Assembly: GCA_029204225.1 (NCBI GenBank)
Contig: CM055098.1
Location: forward strand, 19,809,303 to 19,873,302
From: Diphasiastrum complanatum
Taxonomy: Eukaryota; Streptophyta; Lycopodiopsida; Lycopodiales; Lycopodiaceae
Direction: 5' to 3'
DNA: 64,000 nucleotides
In this document: piece by piece, positions 21,251 to 35,690 of the stretch
How the letters are laid out: every line of letters starts with the position of its first letter
Position numbering within the stretch: the first letter of the stretch is position 1
Notes under the pieces: generated by a model
What the model was told of the DNA's origin: nothing
Database searches by the model: none
What the model saw: only the letters and a program-made list of their open reading frames with translations
Program-made: the position numbers and the translations under genes

Positions 21251-24200
21251 AAAGCTTAGTTCAAATTTGTAACTTGTTCTAAATTCAAATTATTATTTGA
21301 CTTTCATACTTTACATACATTCTTCCACATCTTCTTTTCAAATTTCTTCGAATAAAGAAGTTTTGATTCTGTTGCCAAGTGGAAGAATGAAGATCAATTT
21401 TTTCGGATCTCTTTTTATAATAGCATAGATGAAATTTTTGCTAATGTAACACCTTGTTGAGTAGAGATGATAATCACCCAACTTTCATTGGTGTCATGAA
21501 CACTCAATAGAAGAGTCATGATGACATCTACAACTTTGATTTCTGCACCACTTAAAGACACGTGCTCAAGAAGATTTTTGAAGTCACATTTCTAATGTCA
21601 TAGAGTGCTGAGGATATTCCAGGCTTCCAACAAAGTTTGGAACTTTTGAAAAACAACTTGATTCAACTTCAATTTACAACAAATCTGATATTATTGATCT
21701 ATTTATTGTGTAGAATTTGCATTTCAATGAGAATTTTTTCATGTTGCATTTTATATTTAAAGTTGAAATTTTTCAATTGAAATGGTAGTTTGATAGCACT
21801 GAACATTATGTTCATATGAAGGGCTAAATTTCATACTTTTGGTGAAGTTTTAAAACTTCAAAAATCACTATCTAGTGACCTACTTCTAGTAGATTTGAAG
21901 AGTTTTTTTTCACAAGAAGTATATAGTTTATACTTGTGAAGTTAAATTCTTTTTTCTAAGAAGTGTTTTATTAAGTGGATTGAGACTTTGTGTTTTTTAG
22001 TTTTATGAGAAGAATTTCCATGCATAGGAAGTAAAAGAAAGGCCACTTGATCGAGAAGAACCTCTAGAGGCTCGTGGATGGTTTTTAACACGAGCTAGAT
22101 AATTTGAATGATGAATCTAATTTGGATTTACATGACAAGAGATTGTTCTCTATATTGGTCTTTGATTGGACGACCCATAAATTTATCGCTTGGACATTTT
22201 TAAGACTACACGATAAATTTGGCAATCTTTGGTAGCCATATTTGAAGGTAGGTCCAAAATTGATAAACTCTTTTTGAACTAGCAATTTTCACTCTTAGAT
22301 CATGGTATTGTCATGCTCATAGATGACAAGATTATGATTTAATAGTCTCAAGACCTATTGAGCTCTAATATGTGACTCAAAACTTGGATTCATTCATTTT
22401 CTAGATATATATATATTTTTGAGAGGGATTTTGTTGCTAGATAAGTGCACTACCAAGATTTACAACGAATTGAAAATTTTAGCCTCGTGAAAAGTGAAAT
22501 TCAAAATTTTGTTTGAATTCTTGTTCCAGATTTTTCAACTTTGGTTTGAATGTGAGACAAAAGATTAATTTGGACATATTGAATGTCAACTGAAGAAAAC
22601 TCTACGTGAAGGAAATCATCTTGGTTCTGAAGATCTATTGGACTTGTTATAGGAGTTATCTGTTGCAATTGATTTGATCATGACAACATGACTACATAAT
22701 CATATCATTATTGCAATTTTGGTTTACTAGAAAGGTCAAATAGGCGATGACAACTCATGGGAACATGAGTTAGAAAGGATTTTTCTAACCTTAAGTTCTA
22801 AGGACATTACTTGTTTAAGGGGGAAGTACATCATGCCCATGATTACTAAACTCATATCTACGTTTTGTAAGGTTTATAGTTCTTCAAGTAATTGGGCCAA
22901 ATTCATTTTAATACACAATGTCATTTCTTATTTTGTTACTATCTTCCAAGCATTCTGCATCTTCAAAATAATTATCTTAAATTTAATTTTGTTGGTTCAA
23001 GTAAGAATAATGTCAAATATTTATCTTCCATACTATAGATCATGAAAAACTGAGTAGTTTACCTTTTTGGATGACTGAGACCCAATGGAAGACAAGAGAG
23101 TTATGCCAACTTATAGGAAATCGCTTGTAGAAGGACGAATTTGACACCAAAATTGTGGTTCTGGTTAAAACATCGTATTTCACAATAATTTTACCTTTGT
23201 GAATCTCTATGAGCAGTGAGGAGGTTGATTGATGACCTACCATTGAGTGTCACATGTCTCAAGTACACCTTTCTCCATCATAGTAAGTGATTTCCTATGA
23301 AATCCAATATCAATGCGTAGAACTCAACGTTGCCTTCACAATGGAAAAAATAGTTTGGTGATGTGATGTGGCACCTGATCTTTGCAATCACCTTATTGTG
23401 AAGCTTTGAGTAGGAAACACCAAATGGGAGGAGAAAAAATTGAGCCAATTGCCACAAATTTGGTTGAATTTGGGCCAATATTGGCCAAGATATGTCCCAT
23501 GAAAGTTGTTGGCCCTCCAATTGAGAAAATGCTAACAAAATTTCAGTTTAGACTTTGGGACATGGAACTAAGTCAAATTTTCACAATTGTTAATAAAAAA
23601 TGGACATTTCTTGCACTTCATTTGAAGAAATAGGACCCAAAAAAAGTTTGGCCATTGATCTGGGACTTTGATAAAGCAATCTGGGCAGTCAATTAGAAGT
23701 TTTTTATAATCATATAGTCCATAGTTGATCTACATGAAGAACCAAACTAATGTCTTGAGGGATGCACTTTGAAATGCTCGGAGAGATCATTAATTAGTTC
23801 TGTGTGTGAACACCCTAGAGAGGGAGAGAGGGAGAGGGAGAGAGAGATTAATGAAACATAGCTCCTCTTGCCAAAGCAAGACCAAACCTTTTGAAACCTT
23901 TGTTCATAACTCAACAAGGTAAAACATAGTTGAAAGCATACAGTACTTCAAAGAAAAAACCGTAGAGCGAAATAAATTTCAAGACATCTAGCTGGTACCT
24001 GCCACCATCCCACCACACAAAACCGCATGAGTTAGCACAGTGGGACGACAGGTGTCAATGCTGAATGTCAATTGTTATCCATGTCCAAAATAAGTTTAGC
24101 AGCTTAACAACTTAAAATATTTGATGAAAAAATATAGTCCAATCTTCCCTATGTAAAATGTGATCAATAGTGATAGGCTTTCCCATATTATTATCATATC

Positions 24201-24390
24201 AAGGCATTCTGCCATTCTAATCAGTTTATGGTACTGGTCTGTATCAATTTATAAAGTTAAAGCATATGCATTTGAAAAATAACCCCACAGTTTATGCTGA
24301 TAGGCAAAGCACAAACACCACCTGTAAGTAAGAAGATTAATCAGTAAACAAATCCTCCCAAGCAGAGGATCTGTTAACATTTGGCATCGT
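21251..24390. other. AT-rich sequence without recognised genes
   Basis: About 3.1 kb of low-GC sequence with only short open frames. A purine-rich GAGAGGGAGA run lies at 23818-23849. No LTR, primer binding site or protein domain was recognised, so this may be the decayed leader or LTR of element C, or unrelated. Confidence 0.4.
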
Positions 24391-24392
24391 TA

Positions 24393-25663
24393 CTACTTGG
24401 ACCGACACATAATGAAACTATAAACTACTGTAATGCTGCCCACACTCAGAATCCTAACCACACTCACTCCATCCTTGCACACCTCTGAGTTATTCTTAGC
24501 CTTCATTGTTCTTGACCATGCAGTTTGATATCTGAAATGCAACCTCCACATGCATAAGATCTGCAATACAGGAATAGTTTCCGACAAATATCCACACATC
24601 CTGCTTTTGCCATCAGGTAGTTGGATTGAAACGGTGCCTATCCCCTTGATCTTGCACACCTCACCATTTGCTTGTGAAACGAATGTTCCATTATCCAATA
24701 CTTTCAAGCTACTGAACCAATTCTTGTTACCTGTCATGTGTCTTGTGGCTCCCGAGTCAATATACCACGCTTGATCATCTTGATTAGATGACAATGCAGA
24801 TATGAAGATGCTAGAGTCTTCAATCTCACCCTCATCGACAAGGTTACCTGCTTGTTTTGGTTTTCCCTTGTCTGATTCTACCAAGAATTTTCGACATTCG
24901 CTTTTCCAATGCCCATTTTTGCCGCAATGGAAGCATTTGCCTTTCTTCTTGGTCTTACTGGATGATCCCTCATCCTCTTGAGTCTTGGCAAATTGTTGGT
25001 TAGACTTCTTCTTGCTCTTGCCTTTGCCTTGTTTTTGGCGTGTCGCAAGTGCTTGATCGTCAATATTTTGATGTCTAGCTTTCACCATTTCTCGTCGTTG
25101 CTCTTCTTGCATCAAGATTCATGTGAGCTCATCAAAGGTTGGCAATCTTTTTCTTGATGCTATTTCATTTACAAACATCTGATAGAGTTCTGCAATGTCA
25201 CACAATGCATTGTGCACCAGCTCCACATCATGTATGCGCTCACCAATAGAATGCAGTTCATCCCTCATTGTCTTGATTCTAGTCATGTACGTCTGAATGT
25301 GCTCTCCTTGCTCCATGCGGGCACTATTCAACTTTGAATTCAAAAACATGATTCTTGACGGATTTGATGTCTCGAACTGCTCCTTTAGCACATCCCATGC
25401 TTGTCTGGGTGTAACAGAAACACAAATGTGGGTAATGATGTGATCCTTCACTGACAAGTTAATGAAGGTCAAAGCTTTCCTCATCTTTTTGTCGAACACT
25501 TTGATATCCGCTTCATTTGGCGGCCTTCTCTCATCACCTGTGACGACTTCCCACACTCTTTCTTCATCAGTATGTTTTTCATTTTGAATTTCCGCACTAC
25601 ATAGTCAAAAATCTCGTCCAATTTGCTACTTTCACTCAGAATGGACTCTCCCTTGTTTGCCAT
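24393..25663 (-). pseudogene. Copia element D: gag and protease
   Basis: On the minus strand Gag starts at ATG 25663-25661 (MANKGESILSESSKLDE). It is frameshifted near 25556 and continues (VTPRQAWDVLKEQF, MTRIKTMRDELHSIG) to about 25119. A second shift leads to the frame 25115-24393, which contains a zinc knuckle (CFHCGKNGHWKSEC) near 24930 and the protease active site YIDSGATRHMTGN near 24750. Recognisable protease ends near 24590; the last 65 residues match nothing I know. Integrase, reverse transcriptase and RNase H are absent. Confidence 0.88.
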
Positions 25664-25679
25664 CACAAAACTGCTTGAA

Positions 25680-26927
25680 ACTTTTGTTGTAGGCTAAAAA
25701 TAGTATGTCGAGGCCAACAATGATGTTAGAAGTTGAAAATAATGACCTGCACTTTTTCCCTTACTAGGCTACTCCCGCTTTTCCACCAATTTGAAAGCTA
25801 AATCGACGTCGCATTCTGAAATGCACTCAGTCGTCAACTCCCAACTACCTGCCCATTGGAATGGTGAAGTCACTTTTGGCGCACTCTGAACACTTTCTCC
25901 ACTACAATCACTCTGTTTTGCTGTATCATACTTGCAGGTATAGTCTAGGTGCCCTTTGTTTGGAGGTTATAGCCTTTCGTTTGGGTCAAAACAAACAAAG
26001 GACCCAAAAATAGGGATTTTTCTAGTTTTTGAACTATTTCTTCAGAGTGAAGAAACTTCACCTTTCACTTGTGAAGGGACCCAACTCCAATATCAGTATG
26101 AAATTTTTTCATAAAGTTGAAGTGCCTTCTGCTCTTCAGGCCCCTTCAATTGAAGTTCATGTGGATTTTACGGCAATCCAATGGCTTATCTGGATCCAAT
26201 GGTCCACATAGATTTAATCTCCATTGTCCATCTAGATGCCATGAGATCTGATGGTCCTGCACATTCTTGTGCACCAATCCGGATTCCTCCAGTCGCGACC
26301 ACCTTCGAAGTACTACGTGCTTCTCCTCCTCACCGCGCGTGAGTTGTTCGTATCCCTCTCTCGGCCTCTTATTTCCGTTCTTCACCAAACACTTGATGAT
26401 CTGACAGGCTCTCTGATCCGGGCCAGTTATGGCTCTCTCACATCTGCTACGCGCTGCTGGATGCCCTCCACTAGCTCTTTACAGCTCCAAAATATGTTGA
26501 ATACAGAGAGAAATCCACGCTTTATCATTTGTAAACCCTAAACCAGGGTTTTTGCACCATTCTTGGCACTTAGTAGCCTTTGTACAGCTCTTCAACAAGC
26601 AAATCCTCTTGCTTTGAGGTCGCCCTATAGCAAGCAATTTGATACTTCAGACCGTTCGTCAAACGGTGTCCGTTCGGATGCACACCAATTGCAAACACCA
26701 AGCAGCTACTTTATGGAATTTTTAGAATTTCGTTTCTCCAACTGATAGGTCTTGTCTGTGAATCCTCACACAGTTTCACACCTAGCAAACCTCTGTATGC
26801 TAGAAATCATACACCAGTGCTTCACTTTCCTTCTCCAGCCCGCCGTAAACCTCGAACTCTCAGAAGACTTTTCTTCTCCCAAAGCTCTCTTCAACGACGA
26901 CACTGTACTGTGTACACTCCCTGTACT
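25680..26927 (-). other. Leader of Copia element D
   Basis: This is the stretch between gag and the primer binding site on the minus strand. At about 1.25 kb it is long for a Copia leader. It has no recognised coding sequence and may contain an unrelated insertion. Confidence 0.4.
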
Positions 26928-26939
26928 ATTCTGATACCA
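26928..26939 (-). promoter_or_regulatory. Primer binding site of Copia element D
   Basis: The minus strand reads TGGTATCAGAAT, matching the tRNA-Met complement over ten bases, directly inside the LTR. Confidence 0.75.
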
Positions 26940-27182
26940 ACTTAGAATTTGCTTTGCATAGGAGCACAGATCATGCTACACAGTAACACAGATAAAAAAC
27001 ACTCTCCACAGCAAGCTCACATAACAACTGTATTTCTCAAAATGAAATTGCACTGTACATATAGTTGTTCACTTAGGCAATCCATGCACGACCCAGGTTG
27101 CCGTTGGCGGGACGCGTGTCCCGTCAACTTGCCTCATGGCAAGGCCAACTGATCCTTATCAACTGATAGGACCCATAGTTCA
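26940..27182 (-). repeat. 5' LTR of Copia element D
   Basis: On the minus strand it begins TGAACTATGGGTCC at 27182 and ends AATTCTAAGT before the primer binding site. It is about 243 bases long. Its inner 89 bases recur in opposite orientation at 16671-16759, which supports it being a dispersed LTR. Confidence 0.7.
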
Positions 27183-27212
27183 GTAGCACAATGATTCTAC
27201 TTTAATTTAACT

Positions 27213-28140
27213 CAAAATGCATTCATAATTGTCTTCTTAGTCTTCATATTGACACAACTCTTTTATAAACTATTTTGGCCTCAAAAACCATTTTCATTTG
27301 CTACTTTGAACTAGTCCCAAAATGTTGGTATATTGTTGATTTATGTCTTCATAACTTTAACTGACATCCATTTTATTTTCACATATCCTGACTTAGTGCT
27401 TTACATTCTCAACTATTGCTCCCAATTGGAACTCGAATAATCTTCTGTGAGCAATCAGCAATTGCTTCTCAATTGAAACTTCATAAAGGCAAATATAATC
27501 CTCACCACCGCAAATCGTCTGATTATCATATTTTCAAATGCAGTAAAGACTTTCATCATTAACTCATCGATTCCAATTTGAGAATCGACATAGTACTTTG
27601 AATTGGCGATTCTAAACTGGCAATTTCTTTCATGTTCTTTACTTAGACATTTTGAATCATGAATTGCTCGTCATTAGAAACTGCGACTGAACGTCCTTTT
27701 GTCTTCATGAACATTAACCTTAGGACATTCCTTGAACTTTAAGTAGAATCTTAAAGGTACCTAGGCATCTTTTATTAATCATGATATAAAGATACATTGA
27801 TCAATTACAACATGGCAAACAATGGCCATTAACAACTATGGATATTTTTGTCCATCAGAGTCACTTAAAAGTATTGCTATTTAACAAACTTACTAGAAAT
27901 AGTAAAGTTTTAAAAATAGCTCTAATTATTTTGATATAACAGTCATTTGATGACTTGATACATTTGAACCTGCCATAGAAGTTTATAGCTACTCTTTAAC
28001 ATAGCCACATTCGTATATCAGTAAAAAGTGGCATAATAGTAGATTTTGCACATATGAGATACACCTAGCACATTTTCTTCTAGAAATGAGCATCAGTGAT
28101 TGTAGTTGCTGAAATTTTGAAATTTTGACCAAAAAAATGC
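27213..28140. repeat. Direct repeat, copy 1
   Basis: It matches 34049-34968 in the same orientation, starting at AAAATGCATTCATAATTG and ending near AAAAATGCA, with small indels. Flanks are unrelated on both sides. The right end corresponds to the C-terminal coding part of the 34840-35193 frame; here that frame is cut off and not open. Confidence 0.88.
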
Positions 28141-30026
28141 ACTACATGTTTCCCCCCACTTAATTGTGAAGCGTCCCCACGAACAGAGGGAATAGTCTTT
28201 GACATTTGATTTTGTATCATAAAGCCATTGATTTAGCCCAAGGTTTCTTTGTCAATTAATGGGCTCAGCACACAATATAATGTGATGCTAACCATCATTA
28301 TTCAGCAAGATGAATCCAATGGCCATTGATTGAGCCTTTAGATCTTTCAACAACATTGTCTTTATCCAAAATGAAAATCTTGCATTACATCCAGCCCGTG
28401 TCTAAAGAAAATATGCTCTCACTCCCATCAAATTATAATGTAATGCCCATCATCAAAACCATGCATTGTTGGGAAATGTTGATGTAATCTTCATTGTCGT
28501 AACAAGATCTGAATGCAGTTTCTCAGCTTTGTGCCTAGGTGTTCATATGATGTAGTGCGTGCAATGCAACCTATTCTAAAAGTTGGATCTTTGTCATTCA
28601 CACTGTGAATATATCTCACTCTCATAAAAACCTATTCACTTCTTAAATAATAGATAGATTTTTTTTTTAAAGCAAATATTTATGTTATACCTCACATTTC
28701 TACTCTCATAGATAGACTTTGAATTCAGGTCCGATATTTTCTATTCTTACAAAAGAAAATCTATAATCCAATCATATCTCTCAAGACTTTATGAACAACA
28801 AAATAGAAAACACTCATCATATTCTCTCCACTCATTTTTCCACTCATCACTCAAAAGCTCTCACAAATACTCTCAATAAAAGATCAAAATTAGTCTTTAG
28901 TAGCAATGGATGTCTTCGACATAGATCCATAATCATCAATAGGTGTTTTCTCTTTTCTTTTTCTGTTTGTTTCTTTTTTCTTTTTTAGTGCTCACCTCCC
29001 CACTGGTAATGTTTTATCCCTTCCAAATCTTCATATTTCCTCTCAATACCACCCTCATGACACTATTCAACAAAAATGCCCATCCAAGGCATTAGAACAT
29101 TGCATTCCATCTTTAGATCAATGCATAATGCAAGAAGGCATGAAATGCAGCATATCGGTCTTCTTTACATAGGATGGATGCATCCATCATAGTGTCTAAC
29201 TGATGCAAGTGTAATGTGTGTGGATATTTTACCTCCAATCTTCATGTAGAGTGCATCGTCTTCCAAGATGCATATTATATCCTTCTCAAATAAGATGAAA
29301 TATTATATCCTCTCACACATTTGTCATAAAAATAAAGTTAGTTGTTCAATTCATGGTAGTTGAACCACTAGCTTTTCCTTACTATAAGCTTAAAAAATAT
29401 AGGTATTTGACAAATATGGCAAATTGAGTTTGTAAATATATAACCATTAAAATTTGTACATCTCATCCATAAACACACACTATATTTGATTTTGTATTGG
29501 ATCCTACATTCAAACTGTCATTGCATATTGTATATTCTATTAAAACGATATTTTCATAGGCTGCTCATATATATTTCAAGAATGAAGTTCACATTGATAC
29601 GTAAATTTCTTAATCCTCCATTCACATATTAAAATATGTCGCCAAATTATGTGTCTAGTTGATCAAGGTAACAACTTTGGATGATAGTCATTTTTCTAAA
29701 TAATTTCATTGTCATGCCATCGTTTATGTGATTTTTTTCTTTCTCTTTTCAATATCAAATAGATATATTTTTTTAGTTTTCTTCTTATATTGTTTCAAAT
29801 TTAGGATTTTTTGTTTTTGTTGTATTTTTAAAAGAAAAAACTATCATATTATATACATCTACATCATCATAATTATATCAATTTATTTGGATATTTCTTA
29901 TGGTAATTATCATGAAGCATCTCATATGTATGATGACTTAATATCATATTATACCAGTTATTACAAATAATCTTGTAGTATCTGAAACCATTGATTTTTT
30001 TGGATTTTATTCTGAATATCTTTAGT
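28141..30026. other. AT-rich sequence without recognised genes
   Basis: Very AT-rich, with short open frames only. No domain, LTR or RNA gene was recognised. Confidence 0.4.
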
Positions 30027-31391
30027 TCATTTGTAGTTGTAATCACTTCTCCACCTCTTATCATGCTTACTTAGTATTTCGTCAGTTAGAGGTTTTAATG
30101 CTCGTATGTAGTTATATTTTTCTGAGTTCATAAAATTTTGATAGAGTATTATAATTATAAATGATAGCATAATTCTATATTGATACGGTAATACATCCAA
30201 AGATTTATTTACCATATATTTATTAAAAATATTTTCATTCAGTTCCTTTTTAGTAGATATGTCATTGATCAATTTATCATGTATAACATTTTGATCCACA
30301 AGTGTAACCACTACTTTATAATCGATTTCAATATCCGTACCATATAATGGATTAATATAATCATTATTCCAATGGCTAAACTCTTGAAAAACATGTTCAT
30401 TTGTATTCTTGGTACAAATCTCATTATCATATATTGAATTTATTTGTTTAGAATCTTCTATTTCTCTTTCATTTTGGTTTTCCACATTAGTTTCTTCATA
30501 TAGCTCATTATTAATCAGCTTCAAAGATGAGTGATCCAACTTGGATAATTTTAATTCTCTTAGCATTAACTCTTCATCATATTCATGAAAAACTTGTAAC
30601 TCATCCATCTTAGATGATAAATCCTTTTGATCTTTCTTTGAATCAAATGAGCTATCATTTTTTTCCTTGCGAATAATGAAATTTGTCTCTTGAACTTGCA
30701 ACCTTTCATCGATGCCACTCGTATTGGAAGTAATGATTTTTTTTATGAATTCTTCTACTCCAACCAAACTATCATCAATTTCTTGATCATTCTCTAATAA
30801 TGGTAATATTTGACTTTCAGGTTGTGATATCCATATGTCATTTGGTATCATTTCTTCCTTCAAAAGACATTGACTTTGCAACAAGGTAGAATCAACAAAA
30901 TTTGATTGACCTTTTTGTTCTACTTTCTCAATAGCATATTTATCAATTGTAGCATCATATATATTTTCTAATTTCTCATTATCATTATATAAAGACTCCA
31001 TCGATTTAGAGTATACATCAATGGAATGCACCACATCTTGAGTATCTTCACAACAATTGTTTTCTTCAATGACAATAATAATTTTATTCGATTGATCAAT
31101 CTTATAGTCATATTCAATATTTTTACTACATCCTTCTTGCACCATAATATTTTCTTTAACTTTAAAAAACTGATCTAGAGATAGCTTCCTCAAAAGTCTT
31201 AGGAACTCACTTAATCTTTTAGCCAAACAATGGATTCTATCAACAAAGCTTTTGATAGGTTCATTTTGTTTCAATTTAAATTCACTTAGTAATTTGATAA
31301 TATCAGAAGAGTAATTCCATCTTCTAAATCTATCCAAGAAGCTTGTTTTAAGTTTTGTCCAATTGCAAATTTTCTTTTGATTCAATACCAT
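30027..31391 (-). CDS. Gag-like 454-residue ORF of a non-autonomous Ty3/gypsy-type element
   Basis: Residues 10-80 resemble a Ty3-type Gag capsid (W-x-K-L-K-x-x-FLDRFRRW, LSEFKLKQNEPIKSFVDRIHCLAKRL). The rest is acidic, rich in Asn, Glu, Asp, Ile and Lys, with no protease, zinc knuckle or polymerase motif. The Gag N-terminus can be traced upstream to about 31560 on the minus strand (MDEESASLPSFNGNEDE), broken by a stop after LHIQDS and by shifts. The long open frame in AT-rich DNA is notable, because stops are expected often. It may be a Gag with a long variable C-terminal region from an element lacking pol; a chance open frame cannot be excluded for the distal part. Confidence 0.5.
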   Translation of the reverse strand: MVLNQKKICNWTKLKTSFLDRFRRWNYSSDIIKLLSEFKLKQNEPIKSFVDRIHCLAKRLSEFLRLLRKLSLDQFFKVKENIMVQEGCSKNIEYDYKIDQSNKIIIVIEENNCCEDTQDVVHSIDVYSKSMESLYNDNEKLENIYDATIDKYAIEKVEQKGQSNFVDSTLLQSQCLLKEEMIPNDIWISQPESQILPLLENDQEIDDSLVGVEEFIKKIITSNTSGIDERLQVQETNFIIRKEKNDSSFDSKKDQKDLSSKMDELQVFHEYDEELMLRELKLSKLDHSSLKLINNELYEETNVENQNEREIEDSKQINSIYDNEICTKNTNEHVFQEFSHWNNDYINPLYGTDIEIDYKVVVTLVDQNVIHDKLINDISTKKELNENIFNKYMVNKSLDVLPYQYRIMLSFIIIILYQNFMNSEKYNYIRALKPLTDEILSKHDKRWRSDYNYK

Positions 31392-31560
31392 TCAAGAACA
31401 ACATTATCCAATGTTTTCAGAAACTATCTAAACATATCCTCATCTTCTTCTTCATAATTTTGTCTACACACATTTATGAATCTTGAATATGTAGATCTGC
31501 ATTTTCATCTTCATTTCCATTAAAACTAGGTAAACTGGCACTTTCTTCATCCATTGACAT

Positions 31561-32354
31561 TGTTTTTTCTTTTTCTTTTTTGTTTTATTCATTTAATTTT
31601 TTTTTATATGTTCTATTGGATTGTTGTGAAATGATTTTTTTTTTCAATTATAGCTTTGGTGATAATGATTGATTTCAATTTTGAATTGGACTTACTTAGT
31701 TTGTAATACTTATAGCTTCTTTAGCTAGTTCTCTTCATCTTCCATTTCTAAGTGTTTTCTTCTTCTTTTTTTTCACAATTTTTTTTTCTTCTTCTTGTTT
31801 ATCAAGTATGAATAACACATGCAATTTTGATCCCTCTTGAGTGACTTTCCTTGTTTATTTCAAGATGGCACCCACTAGGCTACGATGGTGGGGCTAGGCT
31901 TCACACCTACACCTCTTTGTCCAACACTAGACCTTCTTCCACAAATCTTGAAACTGTTGTATTACTCAATCATGAAAACATTCAATCTTGCTCACACATC
32001 TCACAAATATCACCAAGTCCAGTTTAACAACAATTTTTATTACACATTACCATCATGATCAACAGTTACAATCATTCATTTTTCATCTATACAATCATTA
32101 AATAATGATTGTCTATTCAAAATCAAAACACATATAACGGATCTCACGAGGTCAATTCCATGTGGAATATTTAGTTTTTTTTTTCTTTTTCATCAAGATG
32201 TATGTTTCTCTTTCATATTTGTCCAATTTCTTTCACGTTAGGAGCATTGATATCACTTCTAAACCTTTTAAATCCTCTATGGCAGTATATTGAACTACAA
32301 TACCACTAGAGTATCTGGCTTTCATGAATCTTATCCCATTGTGGTCGCCATAAA
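31561..32354. other. Possible leader or LTR sequence upstream of the gag-like ORF
   Basis: T-rich tracts (31570-31800) are followed by ordinary AT-rich sequence. No second LTR copy or clear primer binding site was found. A GTGGGTGCCAT phrase on the minus strand near 31870 could be a primer site but is too uncertain to call. Confidence 0.3.
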
Positions 32355-34048
<1,694 letters not shown>

Positions 34049-34968
34049 CAAAATGCATTCATAATTGTCTTCTTAGTCTTCATATTGACACAACTCTTTC
34101 ATAAAGTATTTTGGCCTCAAAAACCATTTTCATTTTTTACTTTGAATTCCTCCCAAAATGTAGGTCTTCATAACTTTAATTGACATCCATTTTATTTTCA
34201 CATACCCTGACTTAGTGCTTTACATTCTCAACTATTGCTCCCAATTGGAACTCAAATAATCTTCTGTGAGCAATCAGCAATTGCTTCTCAATTGAGATTT
34301 TATAAGGCAAATATAATTCTCGCCACCGCAAATCGTCTGATCATCATATTTTCAAATGTGATAAAGACTTTCGTTATTAGCTCATGGATTCCAATTCGAG
34401 AATCGACATAGTACTTTAAATTGGCGATTCTAAACTGGCAATTTCTTTCATGTTCTTTACTTACACATTTTGAATCATGAACTGCTCGTCATTAGAAACT
34501 GCGACTGAACGTCCTTTTGTATTCATGAACATTAACCTTAGGACATTCCTTGAACTTTAAGGCAGAATCTTAAAGGTACCTGGGCATCTTTTATTAATCA
34601 TGATATGAATAAGATACATTGATCAATTACAACATGGCAAACAATGGCCATTAACAACTATGAGTATTTTTGTCCATCAGAGTTACTTATAAGTATTGCT
34701 ATTTAACAAACTTACTAAAAATAGTGAAGTTTTAAAAATAGCTCTAATTCTTTTGATATAATAGCCATTTGACGACTTAATACATTTGAACCTGCCATAG
34801 AAGTTTATAGCTACTCTTTAATATAGCCACATTCGTATATCAGTAAAAAGTGGCATAATAGCAGATTTTGCACATATGAGACACATCTAGCACATTTTCT
34901 TCTAGAAAATCAACATCAATGATTGTAGTTGCTGAAATTTTAAAATTTTGACCAGAAAAATGCATTGC
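34049..34968. repeat. Direct repeat, copy 2
   Basis: It matches 27213-28140 in the same orientation. Its right end overlaps the C-terminal third of the minus-strand frame at 34840-35193, so the repeat unit probably carries the 3' end of that gene plus about 790 bases downstream. Confidence 0.88.
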
Positions 34969-35193
34969 AGGAATCGGTAGTACAGGTTTCCAATTAGGAT
35001 TTTCTCGATCTCTTGATATTCCTGTACTCCTTGTCATGTCTTTTGTTGTCTTCATGTAGTACAAACAAGGGTGTTTAGAGGTAGCGCTATGGGATACATT
35101 GACCATACATTTTAATGTTTTCAGATCTTCTACTAAATGCCATTCAATGTTGAAAGTGCCAATTCCAGGAATATTGAGTGGAACTCCCTCCAT
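34840..35193 (-). CDS. Unrecognised 117-residue ORF, possible transposon protein fragment
   Basis: The frame starts MEGVPLNIPGIGTFNIEW and includes DLKTLKCM and HPCLYYMK, the latter looking like a decayed CLYCMK metal-binding loop, then NPNWKPVLPIPAMHF. My impression is of an uncharacterised mobile-element-associated family with an EWH-x-x-x-DLKTLKCM core, but I cannot name it. The C-terminal part lies in a block duplicated 6.8 kb away. No start or splice site could be confirmed, so this is probably an exon or fragment. Confidence 0.4.
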   Translation of the reverse strand: MEGVPLNIPGIGTFNIEWHLVEDLKTLKCMVNVSHSATSKHPCLYYMKTTKDMTRSTGISRDRENPNWKPVLPIPAMHFSGQNFKISATTIIDVDFLEENVLDVSHMCKICYYATFY

Positions 35194-35364
35194 GTGATTT
35201 TTTTATGGTGGCAGGATATGACGTTCTATTAAATATTTATGAGAGAATGTCATGGTCTTTCTTCATCACCTATAAGAGAATACAAAAACATGATTAGCCT
35301 CATAATATTAACACAGAGAAGATTTTTCAAGTGAAATTCATATTAAAATAATTATCCCTATTGA

Positions 35365-35690
35365 TTATGCAAAGGAACTGAATGAGTGATATAATGAGCC
35401 TCCAATAGCTTCATTCCCATTAGCAAAACTAGCCAAGAATGCTAGTACAACTCCAACATCAAAATGATACTCACCAACATAGCTAGTTTTACCATATCTT
35501 GACAATTTGCACACATCCACATGAAATTCCTCAAACATGAGGTAGACAAAGTAAATTAAACTTGAAAAACACTTCCTTTCTGCTCCTTTGACCTTACTTG
35601 AGTCTTCAATAACCTGCAAAAACATATCCATAACATCTTTTCCAATTGACTCTCCTTTGATGCTCTTGACTAGCTCCAAATTGCCAACTT
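35365..35690 (-). CDS. Unrecognised ORF of about 105 residues
   Basis: On the minus strand the frame runs from just downstream of the Copia element E remnant and reads ELVKSIKGESIGKDVMDMF and SLIYFVYLMFEEFHVDVCK. It is not part of Copia pol. It is read in the same direction as the 34840-35193 frame and may be an exon of the same unknown gene, into which Copia element E inserted. Confidence 0.3.
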
